DNA of 64,000 bases, taken from NCBI GenBank assembly GCA_963829835.1, contig CAWHKC010000004.1:2046001-2110000 (forward strand). Reading direction: 5' to 3'. Below are positions 61,394 through 64,000 of the stretch, piece by piece; within the stretch, counting starts at the first letter, position 1; each line of letters starts with the position of its first letter. The position numbers and the translations under genes were made by a program. This DNA comes from Berkiella sp963829835 (GTDB lineage: Bacteria; Pseudomonadota; Gammaproteobacteria; Berkiellales; Berkiellaceae). The notes below the pieces were generated by a model. It ran no database searches. It saw nothing but the letters and a program-made list of their open reading frames with translations, and was not told where the DNA came from.

Positions 61394-63040
61394 ATGCCTA
61401 CAGAAGACGAAATCCTCGAAGCTGAGGAATCTAAAAAAAGAGAATTGAGTGAGCAATGGTCAAAATTCAATAGTCTGATGAATGCACGTGGCTCTGATGT
61501 TATGGGTGCCTTTGATAGAATAGCGGTTGCGTTAATTCGAGAAAGGGTATCATTGCCAGGACAAGAAGATATCGAAGAATTTATTAAGCTTCTCAATGAG
61601 AAACATAATAGTAAAGAAGAAATTAATAAAATTCTTGAAATATTGAGCGTTTACAATAGAGTTACTTCGTTACGTAAAGACGTATATGATTTGGAAGATC
61701 AAAGAAGAATTATCTATCACCAAGCAGGTGATTTAGATAAATCGATGGAAATTTCTGCTCAAAATGATCCCTTCTTAGAACGCAATATAAAGGCTAAAGC
61801 TATTGCTGATCGGTTACTAGCTAACGTGCTTGATATTTCAGCTAAACTTGGTCCAGCCTCTTCAGAGGTCGAACAAAAAGCCATACGAGAAATGGAGGCT
61901 GCTAAAGCAGCCAGAGAGAAAGAAGAACAAGAGAGAATGGAAAAGGAAAAAGCCTTAGAAGAACAGCGACTAAAAGAAGATGCAGAGCGAGAAGCACAAT
62001 TAAAAGCACAAAAAGAAGCAGAAGATAAAAAACGACAAGAGCAAATACTAGAGGCAAATCGTAAAGCCGAAGAAGCAATGAAGCTCAAGCCCGTGCAAGA
62101 TGAATTTACGAAAGATATAGATATTTTAACTTCAGAATATAAAGCTTCAAATGAAGCAGCAAATGCAAAAAGAGATAGCTTTAAGGCTGCTATTTTAAAT
62201 GAATTGAAGCAGATGGATCTACCCCTGAATTCTTTATATGAAACTGCGATGGATTTTATTGATAAACCAAACCAAGCTTCTCAAGAAAAGGTTTGGGCAG
62301 TCCTGAGTAAGATAAAAGTAAATGCTGATGATGCAGCCAGCTTAGAGAAGTGTTTTAAATATTTTGATGATATAAAAGCTGTATTAGAGCTTCAAGCGAT
62401 AGCGTATCGAAAAATGGCCACGATTGAGGAGAAAAATTTATCTAAACTTCCAGCAAACAGCGAGGAATGGATTAAAAAAGAAAAAGAATGTAAAGAACAA
62501 TTTTTGAAAGCTGAAAAATGCCAAGAACTGGTTAAACGGTTAGACAACTTTAAAGTTGGATTAAAGCAAGTTCAATCTGAGATCAAGCAAGATGAAATGA
62601 AAGTGCAAGCTAAGCAAATTACACCAGAAGCTGCGAAAGATCGCAGAAAGGCATCGGTTGAATCCGTTATAAAAGATATGTGTAATAAATATTCAGGTGA
62701 TCTTAGCGTTGAAATTCAATATCAACAACACGCAAAAGATAGAAAAGGCGTTAAAAAATTACTTTTTGCTCATGGTGGTGTAGATCCTAAACGACAAATA
62801 CAAATCGATGAATTACAAAAAATGATTAATATGCTTAAAACTTATCCTACCCTTGAGAGTCTGGCAAACTTATCTGATAAGATCACAGAGCTTAAAAAAG
62901 AGGTCCGTGATGGGAAGTTAGGAAAATCTTCACTGAGTAAAGTATTAAATGCTTTAGAAAAAGACGTTGCTGCTACTAGCCAACGATTACAAAACTTAGA
63001 TACCGGCGTCGCACGAAGACAAAAAATGACTGGTCACTAA
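61394..63040 (+). CDS. Lineage-specific coiled-coil protein
   Basis: 548 residues without signal peptide or membrane segment. A helical N-terminal region (about 1-155) is followed by a highly charged coiled coil at about 165-235 (EMEAAKAAREKEEQERMEKE and similar). A helical middle follows, then a Lys-rich C-terminal region ending GVARRQKMTGH. ATG 61394 is preceded by AGGGG. I recognise no family. Composition and size resemble the long coiled-coil protein at 26467 and effectors of intracellular gammaproteobacteria; no catalytic motif is visible. Confidence 0.75.
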   Translation: MPTEDEILEAEESKKRELSEQWSKFNSLMNARGSDVMGAFDRIAVALIRERVSLPGQEDIEEFIKLLNEKHNSKEEINKILEILSVYNRVTSLRKDVYDLEDQRRIIYHQAGDLDKSMEISAQNDPFLERNIKAKAIADRLLANVLDISAKLGPASSEVEQKAIREMEAAKAAREKEEQERMEKEKALEEQRLKEDAEREAQLKAQKEAEDKKRQEQILEANRKAEEAMKLKPVQDEFTKDIDILTSEYKASNEAANAKRDSFKAAILNELKQMDLPLNSLYETAMDFIDKPNQASQEKVWAVLSKIKVNADDAASLEKCFKYFDDIKAVLELQAIAYRKMATIEEKNLSKLPANSEEWIKKEKECKEQFLKAEKCQELVKRLDNFKVGLKQVQSEIKQDEMKVQAKQITPEAAKDRRKASVESVIKDMCNKYSGDLSVEIQYQQHAKDRKGVKKLLFAHGGVDPKRQIQIDELQKMINMLKTYPTLESLANLSDKITELKKEVRDGKLGKSSLSKVLNALEKDVAATSQRLQNLDTGVARRQKMTGH

Positions 63041-63182
63041 ATCAAAGCTCCGTGTATGTAAGCTTAAACCTTTGGAACTCCTCGCGTTATTTAATGTCTT
63101 ACTTTTACGAAAAAATTAAAAAGTAATCTGTGTAGAGAATCATTGGATAAATACATAGCAAATAATTAATAAGAGGATTACC

Positions 63183-64000
63183 ATGGAAACACTTAATATT
63201 CCCTCTTTGTCTATAAAACCATCACGAATTTGTTTAGGCACCTGGGCTATTGGTGGCTGGGCCTGGGGTGGAACAGATGAAAAAGAGTCGATTAATACCA
63301 TTCTTAAAGCATTTGAGAAAGGTATAACAATAATTGATACAGCGCCCGTGTATGGGTTTGGGGTTTCAGAAGAAATCGTTGGTAAAGCTTTAAAAGCATA
63401 TGGGGCAAGAGATAGCATTATCCTTGCAACAAAAGCAGGATTGGAATGGAATGATGGCAAAATTACTCGAAATTCATCTCCCGCAAGATTAAAAAAGGAA
63501 CTAGAAGATTCTCTAAAGCGTCTACAAACCCATTATATTGACATCTATCAAATCCACTGGCCAGATGAATCTGTTCCCTTTGAAGAGACGGCGCAAACTT
63601 TGCTCGATTTCCAAAAACAAGGAAAAATAAAAGCGATAGGTGTCAGCAATTTTTCGCCAAGCCAAATACAAGCCTTTAGAAAAACGGCTCCTATCCATAC
63701 TTCTCAAGATCCATTTAATCTGTTTGAACGTGCCATTGAAAAAGAAACTTTTTCGTATACTGAAAAAAATGGCATTAGTACTCTTGCTTATGGTTCCATC
63801 TGTCGAGGCTTATTAAGCGGGAAAATGAATGCGCAGACTACCTTTAAAGGAGATGATTTGAGAAAGAATGATCCAAAGTTTCAAAAACCATTATTTTTAG
63901 AATATATAAGTGCAGTTGAAGCGTTAAACAAGTTTGCCAGAGAAAATTACAATAAGAGTGTATTGGCATTATCTATACGGTGGGTTTTAGATAAAGGTCA
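63183..64000 (+). CDS. Aldo/keto reductase, C-terminally truncated by the window
   Basis: The first 272 codons of an aldo/keto reductase run off the right edge. Family motifs are RICLGTWAIGGWAWGGTDEK, the catalytic Asp-Tyr in IIDTAPVYGFGVSEEIVGKA, Lys in LATKAGLEW, the His-bearing DIYQIHWPDESVPFEETAQT, and the signature KIKAIGVSNFSPSQIQAF. It probably reduces aldehydes or ketones with NADPH; the substrate is unknown. GAGG lies upstream of ATG 63183. The 142-base gap before it shows no clear terminator. Confidence 0.93.
   Translation, partial: METLNIPSLSIKPSRICLGTWAIGGWAWGGTDEKESINTILKAFEKGITIIDTAPVYGFGVSEEIVGKALKAYGARDSIILATKAGLEWNDGKITRNSSPARLKKELEDSLKRLQTHYIDIYQIHWPDESVPFEETAQTLLDFQKQGKIKAIGVSNFSPSQIQAFRKTAPIHTSQDPFNLFERAIEKETFSYTEKNGISTLAYGSICRGLLSGKMNAQTTFKGDDLRKNDPKFQKPLFLEYISAVEALNKFARENYNKSVLALSIRWVLDKG

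Overview
The window is an AT-rich gammaproteobacterial chromosome segment (roughly 40% GC by eye). Its conserved gene blocks (mreBCD-rng-yhdP-nit-tldD, kdsD-lptCAB-rpoN-hpf-ptsN-rapZ, mlaFEDCB-ibaG-murA) are typical of Gammaproteobacteria. A Lys/Ala-rich HU protein, very long coiled-coil proteins, a RasGEF-like protein and a sphingomyelinase-like protein suggest a host-associated member of the Legionellales/Coxiella-like group. That placement is inference; no rRNA gene is present to confirm it.

Layout. 1-2 kb: gatB (partial), gatA and gatC on the minus strand, with a long palindrome between gatB and gatA. 2-14 kb: mreB, mreC (apparent ATT start), mreD, a 30-bp inverted repeat, rng, yhdP, a nitrilase, tldD and pmbA; maf and yjgA are missing from their usual places. 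13.7-20.7 kb: a tandem J-domain-like protein, then a type I secretion ATPase (LapB type, inactive C39 domain) with its membrane fusion protein, divergent from an 851-residue RTX-like solenoid protein that is the obvious cargo. 20.7-26.3 kb: a DUF4143 ATPase with iterated upstream repeats, a PLP enzyme, a Sel1-repeat protein and a PAS/degenerate-GGDEF/EAL protein.

26.5-31.75 kb holds the most striking gene. Two overlapping frames together encode about 1760 residues, split by one extra base near 30038. The N-terminal half contains what reads as a eukaryotic-type RasGEF (CDC25) domain, followed by a polyproline segment and long Ala/Lys/Glu repeats. This looks like a host-directed effector.

31.8-39.1 kb: a minus-strand regulatory and envelope block (HPr, EIIA-Man-like, rapZ, hprK, ptsN, hpf, rpoN, lptB, lptA, lptC, kdsD). 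It combines nitrogen-PTS genes with HPr kinase and lacks kdsC. 39.3-47.4 kb: the Mla lipid transport operon, a GT-C-like membrane protein, ibaG, murA, a hydrolase and zapE. 47.5-51.7 kb is an accessory stretch: a DNase I/sphingomyelinase-fold protein, an orphan HBM-type sensor, a coiled-coil protein and a double-glycine-leader peptide. 51.8-55.9 kb: feoAB under a Fur box, rlmA, and an unknown gene. 56-61 kb: HU with an H1-like tail, a GlcF-like Fe-S protein, a 2Fe-2S protein, rplM, rpsI (with an acidic insertion) and an ABC-F ATPase whose 3' end is duplicated downstream. 61.4-64 kb: a coiled-coil protein and a truncated aldo/keto reductase. I saw no tRNA, rRNA or CRISPR array.
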